Origin: Verrucomicrobiota bacterium
GTDB taxonomy: Bacteria; Verrucomicrobiota; Verrucomicrobiia; Opitutales; Opitutaceae
Assembly: GCA_023457035.1 (NCBI GenBank)
Contig: JAEWNN010000066.1
Location: 1 to 64,000 of the forward strand
Length of the DNA: 64,000 bases
Direction: 5' to 3'
Below the pieces are notes generated by a model. It was not told the origin of the DNA. It saw nothing but the letters and a program-made list of their open reading frames with translations, and did not search any database. Below are positions 8,685 through 17,611 of this stretch, one piece after another. A program made the translations under genes and the position numbers. Position 1 is the first letter of the stretch. Each line of letters opens with the position of its first letter.

Positions 8685-9266
8685 ATGAAGCAAGTCCCGC
8701 AACTTAAGAAGCATTACACCGAGGTCGTCGTGCCTGCCCTCAAGCAGTCCCGCGGCTACGCCAACCCGCACCAGGTGCCGCAGATCCTGAAGGTCGTCCT
8801 CAACACCGGCATCGATTCCGGCGCGGACAAGACCGTCATCGCCGACACCCAGCGCGACCTCACCGCGATCGCCGGCCAGAAGGCCGTGCTCACGAAGTCC
8901 CGCAAGGCGATCGCGAACTTCAAGCTCCGCGAAGGCCAGATTGTCGGTTCCACGGTCACCCTGCGCGGTGAGAACATGTGGCACTTCCTTTCCCGCCTGC
9001 TCGTTGTCGCCCTTCCGGCCATCCGCGACTTCCGCGGCGTGCCTTCGAAGTTCGATGGCAACGGCAACTACAACCTCGGCATCGCCGACTATTCGATCTT
9101 CCCCGAGATCTCCCTCGAGAGCACCAAGCGCGTGATGGGTCTCGACATCTCGATCGTCACCTCCGCGTCGTCCGACGACGAAGGCCGCGAGCTGCTCAAG
9201 CTCCTCGGCTTCCCCTTCCGTCGCACGGAGGCCGTTGTCGCCGCCAAGACTCCCACCGCCGCCTGA
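8685..9266 (+). CDS. rplE: 50S ribosomal protein L5
   Basis: L5 binds 5S rRNA in the central protuberance and contacts S13. The 193-residue product contains '[14 protein letters not shown]', '[25 protein letters not shown]' and '[20 protein letters not shown]' (in pieces), all characteristic. It is slightly longer than the usual 178-183 because of its C-terminal tail. The ATG at 8685 is preceded by CACACCC and not by a Shine-Dalgarno. Confidence 0.98.
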   Translation: MKQVPQLKKHYTEVVVPALKQSRGYANPHQVPQILKVVLNTGIDSGADKTVIADTQRDLTAIAGQKAVLTKSRKAIANFKLREGQIVGSTVTLRGENMWHFLSRLLVVALPAIRDFRGVPSKFDGNGNYNLGIADYSIFPEISLESTKRVMGLDISIVTSASSDDEGRELLKLLGFPFRRTEAVVAAKTPTAA

Positions 9267-9273
9267 TCCTGCC

Positions 9274-9579
9274 ATGCCGAAAACTTCCGCCATCGAGAAG
9301 AACAACCGCCGCATCGCCCTCGTCGAAAAGTACGCGGCGAAGCGTGCCGAGCTGAAGGCCATCCTCGCCAACCCGAAGACCTCCGACGAGGAGTTCTTCG
9401 CGGCCCAGAAGGCGATGTCCAAGCTGCCCCGCAATTCGTCCGCCATCCGGGTGCGCAACCGTTGCGCCCTCAGCGGCCGTCCGCGCGGCTACATCCGCCG
9501 GTACCGCGTGTCCCGTATCACCTTCCGCGAGCTCGCGCTCAACGGCAAGATTCCGGGCGTCACCAAGAGTTCCTGGTAA
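9274..9579 (+). CDS. rpsN: 30S ribosomal protein S14, zinc-free type
   Basis: S14 is a late-assembling 30S head protein. ATG 9274 gives 101 residues starting [21 protein letters not shown] and ending '[47 protein letters not shown]' (in pieces). The long form without the two CxxC zinc motifs is the 'C-minus' class. The start lies 7 bases after the rplE stop, which together with homology excludes longer upstream extensions. Confidence 0.98.
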   Translation: MPKTSAIEKNNRRIALVEKYAAKRAELKAILANPKTSDEEFFAAQKAMSKLPRNSSAIRVRNRCALSGRPRGYIRRYRVSRITFRELALNGKIPGVTKSSW

Positions 9580-9588
9580 ACACCTTTC

Positions 9589-9616
9589 GGACCGGCAGTC
9601 GGATATCGGCCGGTCC
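9589..9616 (+). other. Hairpin in the rpsN-rpsH spacer
   Basis: Perfect 8-bp stem GGACCGGC (9589-9596) with GCCGGTCC (9609-9616) around a 12-base loop. No T tract. It occupies most of the 53-base spacer. Confidence 0.5.
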
Positions 9617-9632
9617 CCATCACTACACACCC

Positions 9633-10025
9633 ATGACTGATCCAATCAGCGATTTTCTCACGCGGATCCGCAACGCCGCCAAGGCCGGACTGGCCGACTG
9701 CGTTGTGCCGCACAGCACCCTGAAGGCTGCGATGGCCCGCATCCTGAAGGACGAGGGCTACGTCTCCGACGTTTCCGAAGGGCAGGACGAGGCCGGTCAC
9801 AAGACCGTCGTCATCAAGCTCAAGTACATCGACAACGCGCCCGCCATCACCAACCTCCGTCGCCTCAGCACCCCCGGCCGTCGTCTCTACTACGGCTACC
9901 GCGACATCCCGCGCGCGCTCAACGGTCTCGGCATCTCGATCGTCTCGACCTCGAAGGGTCTGATGAAGGATCAGGACGCCCGGCGCCAGAAGCTCGGCGG
10001 CGAACTCCTCTGCAGCATCTGGTAA
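9633..10025 (+). CDS. rpsH: 30S ribosomal protein S8
   Basis: S8 binds the central domain of 16S rRNA and in enterobacteria represses the spc operon. ATG 9633 gives 130 residues beginning MTDPISDFLTRIRNAAKAG, the standard S8 N terminus, and ending 'NGLGISIVSTSKGLMKDQDARRQKLGGELLCSIW' (in pieces). Length is typical (130-132). The start has no Shine-Dalgarno. The stop is followed by AAGGAG, used by rplF. Confidence 0.98.
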   Translation: MTDPISDFLTRIRNAAKAGLADCVVPHSTLKAAMARILKDEGYVSDVSEGQDEAGHKTVVIKLKYIDNAPAITNLRRLSTPGRRLYYGYRDIPRALNGLGISIVSTSKGLMKDQDARRQKLGGELLCSIW

Positions 10026-10039
10026 GGAGAGCCCACACC

Positions 10040-10576
10040 ATGAGTCGTATCGGAAAACTCCCCGTTACCATCCCCGCCAAGGTCAAGGTCGCCGTCCAGG
10101 ACGGCACCGTGCTGGTCGAGGGTCCCAAGGGCAAGGTCCAGCAAACCTTCGACTCGGTCGTCAAGATCGAGGTGGCCGACGGCAAGGTCGTCGTCACGCC
10201 GCAGGATGAGACCCGTTTCGCCCACGCCATGCACGGCACCGCCCGTTCCATCATCAATGGAATGGTCATCGGCGTCGTCAACGGCTACACCACGGAACTT
10301 GAGATCCAGGGCGTCGGCTTCAAGGCCGCGGTCGTGGGCAAGGTCGTCGACCTCGCCCTCGGCTACTCGCACCCGATCAAGTACGACATCCCCGAGGGGA
10401 TCAAGGTCACCGTGGCCGACCAGACCAAGGTCAAGATCGAGGGCTGCAACAAGCAGCTCGTCGGCAAGGTCGCCACCGAAATCCGCGCCTTCTATCCGCC
10501 GGAACCCTACAAGGGCAAGGGCGTGCGCATCGTTGGCGAGCGTGTCCGCCGCAAGGAAGGCAAGACGGTCGCCTAA
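10040..10576 (+). CDS. rplF: 50S ribosomal protein L6
   Basis: L6 lies near the factor-binding site. The 178-residue product begins MSRIGKLPVTIPAKVKVAVQ and has 'VEGPKGKV', 'GVGFKAAV', 'GYSHPIKYDIPEGI' and the C-terminal signature 'IRAFYPPEPYKGKGVRI' (in pieces). Length is normal. AAGGAG lies 11 bases before the ATG, overlapping the rpsH stop. Confidence 0.98.
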   Translation: MSRIGKLPVTIPAKVKVAVQDGTVLVEGPKGKVQQTFDSVVKIEVADGKVVVTPQDETRFAHAMHGTARSIINGMVIGVVNGYTTELEIQGVGFKAAVVGKVVDLALGYSHPIKYDIPEGIKVTVADQTKVKIEGCNKQLVGKVATEIRAFYPPEPYKGKGVRIVGERVRRKEGKTVA

Positions 10577-10605
10577 GCGCGGCACCAACCCAAAGAAATC
10601 CAGCG

Positions 10606-10968
10606 ATGAATACCATCCGCAAAGCCCAGCTGCTCCAGAAGCGCAAGTGGCGCATCCGCAAGAAGGTCGTCGGCACCGCCGAGCGCCCGCGCCTCTGCGT
10701 GCATTTCAGCGGCAAGCACATCTATGCCCAGGCCATCGACGACGTGAAGGGGGCCACCCTTGTCGCCGTCTCGACCCTCACCCCCGATCTGCGCGCCCAG
10801 AAGCTCGCCGCCAACGACAGCAGCGCCAAGACCCTGGCCGGCTCGTTCGCGGCCAAGGCCGCGGCCGCCGGGCTCAGCAGCTTCGTTTTCGACCGCAACG
10901 GCCGCCGTTTCCACGGTAAGGTCAAAACATTCGCCGAAGCCGCCCGCGAGGCCGGTTTGAAGTTCTAA
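10606..10968 (+). CDS. rplR: 50S ribosomal protein L18
   Basis: L18 binds 5S rRNA. The 120-residue product contains 'RIRKKVVGTAERPRLCVHFSGKHIYAQAIDDVKG' and ends 'FDRNGRRFHGKVKTFAEAAREAGLKF' (in pieces), which is the expected L18 C terminus. Length is typical (117-120). Confidence 0.98.
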   Translation: MNTIRKAQLLQKRKWRIRKKVVGTAERPRLCVHFSGKHIYAQAIDDVKGATLVAVSTLTPDLRAQKLAANDSSAKTLAGSFAAKAAAAGLSSFVFDRNGRRFHGKVKTFAEAAREAGLKF

Positions 10969-10977
10969 TCCGAGACC

Positions 10978-11493
10978 ATGCAAAACTCTCGTTCCTCTTC
11001 CTCCGATCGCGGTCGTGGCGCTCCCCAAGCCCCCGAATCCGGCCTGATCGAGAAGGTTGTTTTCATCAACCGCTGCGCGAAAGTCGTCAAGGGCGGCCGC
11101 CGTTTCAGCTTCTCCGCCCTCGCCGTTGTCGGCGACGGCAAGGGCACGGTCGGCATCGGTTACGGCAAGGCCAACGAGGTGCCCGACGCCATCCGCAAGG
11201 GCACCGAAAACGCCCGCAAGAACATGGTCTCCGTCAAGCTCAAGGGTGACACCATCCCCCACGAGGTTTTCGGCGAGTATGATGGCGGCAAGGTGCTCCT
11301 GCGCCCCGCGTCCTCCGGTACCGGCGTCATCGCCGGCGGCGGTGTTCGTGCGGTCCTCGAGGCGGCCGGCATCCACAACGTGCTCTCCAAGTCGATGGGT
11401 TCGAAGAACCATATCGCGGTCGTCAACGCCACCCTGCTCGGCCTGCGCAAACTGCGCCTCGCCGAACAGTTCCAGCAAGTCCGCCAGGCCTGA
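10978..11493 (+). CDS. rpsE: 30S ribosomal protein S5
   Basis: S5 lies at the mRNA entry site and affects accuracy. The 171-residue product has a Ser/Arg-rich leader, then '[51 protein letters not shown]' (in pieces; residues about 21-70), which is the S5 dsRNA-binding-like domain, and the C-terminal domain '[26 protein letters not shown]'. No rpmD (L30) follows: rplO begins 29 bases later. Confidence 0.98.
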   Translation: MQNSRSSSSDRGRGAPQAPESGLIEKVVFINRCAKVVKGGRRFSFSALAVVGDGKGTVGIGYGKANEVPDAIRKGTENARKNMVSVKLKGDTIPHEVFGEYDGGKVLLRPASSGTGVIAGGGVRAVLEAAGIHNVLSKSMGSKNHIAVVNATLLGLRKLRLAEQFQQVRQA

Positions 11494-11522
11494 ACGGGCC
11501 CCGGCGCAACCATCCAGCGATC

Positions 11523-11969
11523 ATGAAGCTTCACGAACTCAAGAACACCCCCGGAGCCGTCCACCGCCGCAAACGCGTCGGTTGTGGCGAGGGTGGGGGA
11601 CATGGCAAGACTTCCGGCAAAGGTGGCAAGGGTCAGACCGCCCGCTCGGGTGGCAGCATCCGCCCCGGCTTCGAAGGCGGCCAGATGCCCCTCTACCGCA
11701 AGCTCCCGCACCGCGGTTTCAACAACAAGAACTTCAAGACCGTCTACTCGATCGTCAATCTGAGCGACCTCGCTCGTTTTGAGGATTCGGTGACGGAAGT
11801 CGACTCGCAGATTCTGGCCCAGGTCGGGCTCATCCGCGATGCCGGGCTGCCCTTGAAGGTTCTGGGCACGGGCGAGTTCGCCCGGGCCATGAAGGTCACC
11901 GCCGCGAAATTCTCCGACGCAGCCAAGGAGAAGATCGAGAAGGCGGGTGGCCAGGCGATCGTCGCCTGA
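11523..11969 (+). CDS. rplO: 50S ribosomal protein L15
   Basis: L15 is a late-binding 50S protein. The 148-residue product begins MKLHELKNTPGAVHRRKRVG and contains 'GHGKTSGKGGKGQTARSGGSIRPGFEGGQMPLYRKLPHRGFNN' (in pieces), the diagnostic Gly/Lys-rich N-terminal segment. Length is typical. A strong hairpin separates it from secY. Confidence 0.98.
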   Translation: MKLHELKNTPGAVHRRKRVGCGEGGGHGKTSGKGGKGQTARSGGSIRPGFEGGQMPLYRKLPHRGFNNKNFKTVYSIVNLSDLARFEDSVTEVDSQILAQVGLIRDAGLPLKVLGTGEFARAMKVTAAKFSDAAKEKIEKAGGQAIVA

Positions 11970-11978
11970 TTCCCTCTT

Positions 11979-12000
11979 CAGCGCGCCTGCGGGCGCGCTG
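11979..12000 (+). other. Strong hairpin in the rplO-secY spacer
   Basis: Perfect 9-bp stem CAGCGCGCC (11979-11987) with GGCGCGCTG (11992-12000), loop TGCG. It is followed by ACCATTTTCCCC, a weak T run, so partial termination or transcript processing between the ribosomal genes and secY is possible. Structure is seen; function is inferred. Confidence 0.6.
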
Positions 12001-12030
12001 ACCATTTTCCCCAACCGAACAAACCCTCCC

Positions 12031-13533
12031 GTGTTTTCCGCTTTTGCGAACTGCCTGAAGATTCCGGAACTCCGGCAACGTATCCTGACGACGATGGCGC
12101 TGCTGTTCGTGGCGCGCGTCGGTGCGCACATCCCGCTCCCGGGGCTGGATCCGCAGCCGTTGCAGCAGTTCTTCGCGGATCAGGCCGCCTCCGGCGCCGG
12201 TGCTTTGCTCGGTCTGTACAACATGTTCACCGGCGGCGCGCTGCTCAAGGGCGCGATTTGCGCGATGGGCATCATGCCCAATGTCAGCGCATCGATCATC
12301 ATGCAGTTGATGGTCGCCGTCGTCCCGCAGCTTGCCCGCCTGCAGCAGGAGGGTGATGTCGGCCGCCAGAAGATCCAGCAGTATACCCGTTACATGACGG
12401 TGGTGATCTGCGTGATCCAGGGCCTGCTTCTCTTGGGCGCCTTGGAGAATCCCGGCCGCCTCTTCCCCGGCTACAACGAGGCCCACTACGGTGCGATCGT
12501 CATTGCCCACAAGGGATGGTTCCTCATCACCTCCACGATCTTCCTTACCGCCGGCACGCTTCTGATGATGTGGCTGGGCGAGCAGATCACCCAGCGCGGC
12601 ATCGGCAACGGCATCTCGATCCTGATCACCGTCGGCATTCTCGCCGACATCCCCGGCGCGGCGGCGCAGACTTGGCAGCTCTTCTTCGCTCCGATCGGGA
12701 CCGGTGCCTCGTTCGGCATCTTCCACGCCGTCGTGATGGTGGCTCTCTTCTTCGGCGTCACCGCCTTCATCGTCGCCCTCACGCAGGCGCAACGGAAGAT
12801 CCCGGTGCAGTACGCCAAGCGTGTGGTCGGCCAGCGCGTCTACGGCGGACAGAGCTCGTTCCTTCCGCTGAAGGTCAACTACTCGGGCGTCATGCCTGTG
12901 ATCTTCGCCAGTGCGATCCTGCTCTTCCCGCAGCAGATCATGCAGTTCGCCGGAGCGAAGTTCAACCTGCCCTTCCTGCTCGATTTCGCGTCCACGCTCC
13001 AGAGCGGCAGCATGCTCTACTACACGCTCGATGCGGCGATGATTCTTTTCTTCAGCTACTTCTGGGTGTCGGTCATGTTCAAGCCGATCCAGATCGCCGA
13101 CGATCTCAAGAAGTACGGCGGCTACATCCCCGGCGTTCGCCCCGGCGAGCCCACCGCCAAGTTCCTCGATTTCGTGATGACTCGGCTGACGCTCTTCGGC
13201 GCCATCGCCCTGACGTTCATCGCCGTCATGCCCGATTTCCTCTACCAGCGCATCAGCCTCCCGCAGCGCATCGCCTACTTCTTCGGCGGCACCGGCATGC
13301 TGATCACCGTCGGCGTCATGCTCGACACGATGCGACAGCTCGAGACCTACCTGCTCCAGCGCCACTACGATGGCTTCCTGAAGAAGGGCCGTGTCCGGGC
13401 GCGCAGCACGACGATGGCGGGCTTCAACGATGGAGCCGAGGCCAAGAACATCCAGCCGTTGTTGATCGCCTGCGGCAGCCTGCTTGCGATCGGTCTGGCC
13501 GCTTGGGTGATTAAGTTCTTCTCCCAATCATAA
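12031..13533 (+). CDS. secY: Protein translocase subunit SecY
   Basis: SecY is the channel of the Sec translocon in the inner membrane. I chose GTG 12031, giving a 500-residue protein starting (M)FSAFANCLKIPELRQRILTT, which aligns with the cytosolic N-terminal helix of SecY. About ten membrane segments follow. Recognisable blocks are 'RVGAHIPLPGLD', 'GIMPNVSASIIMQLM' (plug and TM2 area), 'RGIGNGISILI' and 'PVQYAKRVVG...SSFLPLKVNYSGVMPVIFASAIL'. It is longer than E. coli SecY (443), with extra residues mainly around TM3-4 and the C terminus. Its partner SecDF-YajC lies at 54.7-57.7 kb. Confidence 0.97.
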   Translation: MFSAFANCLKIPELRQRILTTMALLFVARVGAHIPLPGLDPQPLQQFFADQAASGAGALLGLYNMFTGGALLKGAICAMGIMPNVSASIIMQLMVAVVPQLARLQQEGDVGRQKIQQYTRYMTVVICVIQGLLLLGALENPGRLFPGYNEAHYGAIVIAHKGWFLITSTIFLTAGTLLMMWLGEQITQRGIGNGISILITVGILADIPGAAAQTWQLFFAPIGTGASFGIFHAVVMVALFFGVTAFIVALTQAQRKIPVQYAKRVVGQRVYGGQSSFLPLKVNYSGVMPVIFASAILLFPQQIMQFAGAKFNLPFLLDFASTLQSGSMLYYTLDAAMILFFSYFWVSVMFKPIQIADDLKKYGGYIPGVRPGEPTAKFLDFVMTRLTLFGAIALTFIAVMPDFLYQRISLPQRIAYFFGGTGMLITVGVMLDTMRQLETYLLQRHYDGFLKKGRVRARSTTMAGFNDGAEAKNIQPLLIACGSLLAIGLAAWVIKFFSQS

Positions 13534-13551
13534 TTCTTTACTTCGCAGGGG

Positions 13552-14034
13552 ATGGTTGCCATTTCCGAGCTCTTTTCCCTGCTTGGATCGCCCAAGTCGA
13601 AACTTCTGATTCTCCCAACGGGGGCCGAATGCTCAGGTTCGGTTCCCGCCTTTTCTCGTTCTTTGATTTCTGAGCACGTATCAACCGAAGCTTTGCTTTC
13701 TGCCGAGTCACAACGGCAGACCCCGTTGGGCGCCGCCCTGCGCCGGGCGGCGAGATCCGGGGGCTCCGCGGCCGACGAAACCGTCTTGGCTGTATTGCGC
13801 CGCTGGTACTTCGCCCGCCGCGCCGAGAGCGGATTCCAGCTCTGCGGGTTCCCTCGCTCCGTCCTGCAAGCGCTCGTCTTCGACGAGTGGCTCGAAGCAC
13901 GGGGCGAGACGCTCGATGCCTGCGTGGTCGTTGGCGGTGCCGAAAGCGCACCGGCGTCGGCAACGTATTATCGTACCCGAGGCCTCCTGCTTGAAGTGCC
14001 CGCCGCCGCGGCGCTGACGCTCTCCCCATCATGA
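13552..14034 (+). CDS. Degenerate adenylate-kinase-like protein
   Basis: The gene lies exactly where adk normally sits, between secY and map, and overlaps map by ATGA. The 160 residues retain pieces of the ADK fold in order: 'ISEHVSTEALL' (45-49, compare HISTGDLLR), 'TPLGAALRRAARSG' (57-70), 'GFQLCGFPRSVLQAL' (94-108, compare GFLLDGFPRT..QA) and 'TYYRTRGLLLEV' (138-149, compare EYYRKRGLLVEV). The P-loop is not recognisable: the region that should read GxPGxGKGT reads TGAECSGSV (23-31) and lacks the lysine. The LID domain is absent and the C terminus is short (ADK is about 190-215 residues). Catalysis by the normal mechanism seems unlikely. It may be a relic or a repurposed protein; a true adk would be needed elsewhere. 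ADK-family ancestry is an inference from motif order and position. Confidence 0.75.
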   Translation: MVAISELFSLLGSPKSKLLILPTGAECSGSVPAFSRSLISEHVSTEALLSAESQRQTPLGAALRRAARSGGSAADETVLAVLRRWYFARRAESGFQLCGFPRSVLQALVFDEWLEARGETLDACVVVGGAESAPASATYYRTRGLLLEVPAAAALTLSPS

Positions 14035-14804
14035 TTCCGATCAAAAACAAGGAAGGGATCGCCGGGATGCGCGAGGCCTGCCGCGTCGCCGCCGCAGTGC
14101 TCGCCAAGATGCGCGCGCTCGCCGCGCCCGGCATCAGCACCTACGATCTCGACCAGGAAGCAAAGAAGATCATCGAAGGCTACGGCGCCCGCAGCGCGTG
14201 CTACAACTACCGCACGTCGCGCGGTCAACGCGCCTATCCGGCATACACCTGCATCTCGGTCAACGAGGAGGTCGTCCACGGGATCGGCTCGATCAAGCGA
14301 ATCCTCCGGCCCGGCGACATCGTCTCCCTCGATGTTGTTGTCGAGTACGCTGGCTGGATCGGCGACAACGCCACCACCGTGCGGATCGCCCCTGTGGATT
14401 CCACCGTCGATCGACTTCTGCAGGTCACCGAGGCTGCGCTCTATCACGGGATCGAGTTTGCCAAGGTCGGCAATCGCATCGGCGACATTTCCCACGCTAT
14501 CCAGACCTACGTCGAGGGCCACGGTTTCAGTGTCGTGCGCGACATGGTCGGCCATGGGGTGGGGCGCTCGATGCACGAGGAACCGCAGATTCCCAACTTC
14601 GGACGCAAGGGTACCGGCGAGAAGATCCGCCCCGGGATGACCTTGGCCATCGAACCGATGGTCAACCAAGGCACCCACCGCATCGAGACTCTTGCCGACG
14701 GCTGGACGATCGTCACCGCCGATGGCCGACCCTCCGCCCACTTCGAACACACCGTGCTCACCACCGAGACCGGCCCCGAGATCCTCACGATCCCGCCCGC
14801 CTGA
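14031..14804 (+). CDS. map: Methionine aminopeptidase, type I
   Basis: MetAP removes the initiator methionine from nascent proteins in the cytosol. The 257-residue product has the five metal ligands of the pita-bread fold at D101, D112 (in LDVVVEYAGWIGDNATTV), H175 (GHGVG), E208 (IEPM) and E239 (FEHT), and the substrate-binding H83/84 region 'NEEVVHGIG'. Length matches the short type I form without an SH3-like extension. The ATG overlaps the stop of the upstream ADK-like gene, suggesting coupling. Confidence 0.97.
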   Translation: MIPIKNKEGIAGMREACRVAAAVLAKMRALAAPGISTYDLDQEAKKIIEGYGARSACYNYRTSRGQRAYPAYTCISVNEEVVHGIGSIKRILRPGDIVSLDVVVEYAGWIGDNATTVRIAPVDSTVDRLLQVTEAALYHGIEFAKVGNRIGDISHAIQTYVEGHGFSVVRDMVGHGVGRSMHEEPQIPNFGRKGTGEKIRPGMTLAIEPMVNQGTHRIETLADGWTIVTADGRPSAHFEHTVLTTETGPEILTIPPA

Positions 14805-14845
14805 CTCGTCTCCCCTTTTCTCAACCACACTTCTAACTCAACACC

Positions 14846-15223
14846 ATGCCTCGTCTCCTTGGGGTGGAAATCCCCGCCAAGAAAAAAGTCCCGTACGCCT
14901 TGCGTTACATCTACGGTGTCGGTCCCGACCGGGCCGACCAGATCGTCGCGCACATCGGCATCGATCCCAACATGCGCGCCTCCGATCTCTCGGAGGAGCA
15001 GCTCAACAAGATCATGTCCTTCATCGCCGAGAAGAAGTGGGTGGTGGAAGGCGATCTCCGTCGTGAGATCACCTCCAACATTCGCCGCCTCCAGGCGATC
15101 AACTGCTACCGAGGCACGCGTCACCGCCGCAGCCTGCCCGTGCGCGGCCAGCGCACCAAGACCAACGCCCGCACCCGCAAGGGCCCGCGCAAGACCGTTG
15201 GTGTCGCCAAGAAAGCCGAGTAA
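14846..15223 (+). CDS. rpsM: 30S ribosomal protein S13
   Basis: S13 forms inter-subunit bridges from the 30S head. The 125-residue product has '[33 protein letters not shown]' and ends '[35 protein letters not shown]' (in pieces), both diagnostic. Length is typical. infA and rpmJ, often found between map or secY and rpsM, are absent: the spacer is only 41 bases. Confidence 0.98.
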   Translation: MPRLLGVEIPAKKKVPYALRYIYGVGPDRADQIVAHIGIDPNMRASDLSEEQLNKIMSFIAEKKWVVEGDLRREITSNIRRLQAINCYRGTRHRRSLPVRGQRTKTNARTRKGPRKTVGVAKKAE

Positions 15224-15234
15224 CCCGTACGACC

Positions 15235-15815
<581 letters not shown>

Positions 15816-15860
15816 GCGCACCGCCCACCACCACCTTTCACCTCCGACCGTTCCTTTTCC

Positions 15861-16472
15861 ATGGCTCGTTACACCGGTCCCGTTGCCCGTATCAATCGCC
15901 GTTTCGGCGCGCCCATCATGGGCCCGACCAAGGCGCTCGAGAAACGCAACTTCCCCCCAGGCCAGCACGGCCCCAAGGCCGCCCGCCGCAAGGTCAGCGA
16001 ATACGCCAAAGGCCTCATCGAGAAGCAGAAGCTTCGCTACACCTACGGCCTGCTCGAGCGGCAGTTCCGCCGCATCTTCGCCATCGCCAAGCGTGAGCGC
16101 GGCGTCACCGGCGCCCGCTTCCTCCAGTTGCTGGAGACGCGCCTCGACAGCGTCGTCTACCTGCTGGGCTTCGCCAAGACCCGCAGCGCCGCCCGCCAGT
16201 TCGTCAACCACGGGCACATCCGCATCAACGGCAAGAAGGTCGACATCGCCAGCTACACGGTTGTCCCGGGCGACGAGATCGAGGTCCGCGCCAAGCCCGG
16301 CTCCCGCCAGATCGCCGTGCGCAATCTCGAGGAGAACCGCCTCCGCACGCCGCCGCCGTGGCTCACGCTCAACGCCGAGGCCCTCAAGGCCACCATCGTC
16401 CGCCTGCCCACCCGCGAGGAGATGGACCCCGGCATCAATGAGCAGCTGATCGTCGAGTTCTACAGCCGCTAA
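15861..16472 (+). CDS. rpsD: 30S ribosomal protein S4
   Basis: S4 is a primary assembly protein of the 30S body. ATG 15861 gives 203 residues starting MARYTGPVARINRRFGAPI. The S4 RNA-binding domain is visible as 'RLDSVVYLLGFAKTRSAARQFVNHGHIRINGKKVDIASYTVVPGDEIEV' (in pieces; about residues 93-141). The N-terminal zinc cysteines are missing, so it is the zinc-free type. It precedes rpoA as in most alpha operons. Confidence 0.98.
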   Translation: MARYTGPVARINRRFGAPIMGPTKALEKRNFPPGQHGPKAARRKVSEYAKGLIEKQKLRYTYGLLERQFRRIFAIAKRERGVTGARFLQLLETRLDSVVYLLGFAKTRSAARQFVNHGHIRINGKKVDIASYTVVPGDEIEVRAKPGSRQIAVRNLEENRLRTPPPWLTLNAEALKATIVRLPTREEMDPGINEQLIVEFYSR

Positions 16473-16539
16473 GCGCTGGGGACCCGGCATCCGTTGACCA
16501 CCTACACTTCCAATATCGCAACCCTCATCTTTACGCACC

Positions 16540-17541
16540 ATGCCCAAGCGTCTCGGTAAGTTCGAACTGCCCAACAAGCTGGTGAAGGTCGAGGAAGGCT
16601 CCACGCCCACCTACGCCAAGTTCATCGCCGAACCGTTCGAGGCCGGCTATGGACACACCGTGGGGAATTCCCTCCGGCGCGTCCTCCTCAGCTCCATCGA
16701 AGGTGCGGCGATCTCCTCGATCCGCATCGACGGAGTGAACCACGAGTTCCAGAGCATCGACGGCGTTGTGGAGGATGTCACCGACATCGTCCTCAACCTG
16801 AAGAAGATCCTCATCATCTCCCAGAAGCGCGAGCCGATCGTGCTGCACATCAAGGTGCATAAGGAGGGGCCGATCACCGCCGCGGACATCACCCCCGACT
16901 CGAACGTCCAGATCATCAACCCCGAGCAGCTCATCTGCACCCTCGACCGTGTCCGCACGTTCGAGGCCGAGGTCGAGATCAAGACCGGTCGCGGCTATTG
17001 CCCCGGCTCCGAGAACAAGAAGGACGATCAGCCCATCGGGGTCATCCCGATCGATTCCCTCTTCTCTCCGGTCCGGCTCGTGAAGTATTCCGTCGAGGCC
17101 ACTCGCGTGGGCCAGATCACCGACTACGACAAGCTCGTGCTCGAGGTCTGGACCGACGGCCGCATCACCCCGGACGATGCCCTCAAGCAGTCCGCCTCGA
17201 TCCTCAAGCACCACCTCGACGTCTTCGACCGGGTCTCCCAGGAGCACTACGAGTTCGAGAGCGTCCAGCCCGAGGTCAGCGAGGAGCAGAACAAGCTGCG
17301 CAAGCTCCTCAACATGTCGGTCAACGAGATCGAACTGTCGGTGCGCGCCGCCAACTGCCTCAACAACGCCAACATCACCACCGTCGGTGAGCTGGCGATG
17401 AAGACCGAGCAGGAGATGCTCAAGTACCGCAACTTCGGCAAGAAGTCGCTCAACGAAATCAAGGATAAGCTCGAGGGTCTCGGCCTCTCGCTCGGCATGA
17501 AGTTCGACGAGCGCCTCCTCGACTCCAAGAAGGAAGCCTGA
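16540..17541 (+). CDS. rpoA: DNA-directed RNA polymerase subunit alpha
   Basis: Alpha dimerises to nucleate RNA polymerase assembly and contacts UP elements and activators. The 333-residue product contains 'PFEAGYGHTVGNSLRRVLLSSIEGAAISSIRIDGVNHEF' (in pieces; residues about 30-68), the assembly region, and a C-terminal domain 'SVRAANCLNNANITTVGEL...KYRNFGKKSLNEIKDKL' (about 268-312). Length is typical (about 315-340). The start follows CGCACC with no Shine-Dalgarno. Confidence 0.98.
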   Translation: MPKRLGKFELPNKLVKVEEGSTPTYAKFIAEPFEAGYGHTVGNSLRRVLLSSIEGAAISSIRIDGVNHEFQSIDGVVEDVTDIVLNLKKILIISQKREPIVLHIKVHKEGPITAADITPDSNVQIINPEQLICTLDRVRTFEAEVEIKTGRGYCPGSENKKDDQPIGVIPIDSLFSPVRLVKYSVEATRVGQITDYDKLVLEVWTDGRITPDDALKQSASILKHHLDVFDRVSQEHYEFESVQPEVSEEQNKLRKLLNMSVNEIELSVRAANCLNNANITTVGELAMKTEQEMLKYRNFGKKSLNEIKDKLEGLGLSLGMKFDERLLDSKKEA

Positions 17542-17568
17542 CCCGGCCGCGGGCGGCCCTCCTCGGGT
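17541..17568 (+). other. Hairpin in the rpoA-rplQ spacer
   Basis: GGCCG/CGGCC (17545-17549 with 17554-17558) around a CGGG loop, with an outer ACCCG/CGGGT pairing (17541-17545 with 17564-17568) as an alternative. No T tract. It starts at the last base of the rpoA stop codon. Confidence 0.4.
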
Positions 17569-17611
17569 CGTCCGCTCCGGTTGCCCGCCACACCACACCC
17601 GTTTCACGCCA

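Noticed and set aside
16494..16530. Possible sigma70 promoter before rpoA (TTGACC)
   Set aside because: No -10-like hexamer at 16-18 bases; the only AT-rich hexamer is too close.
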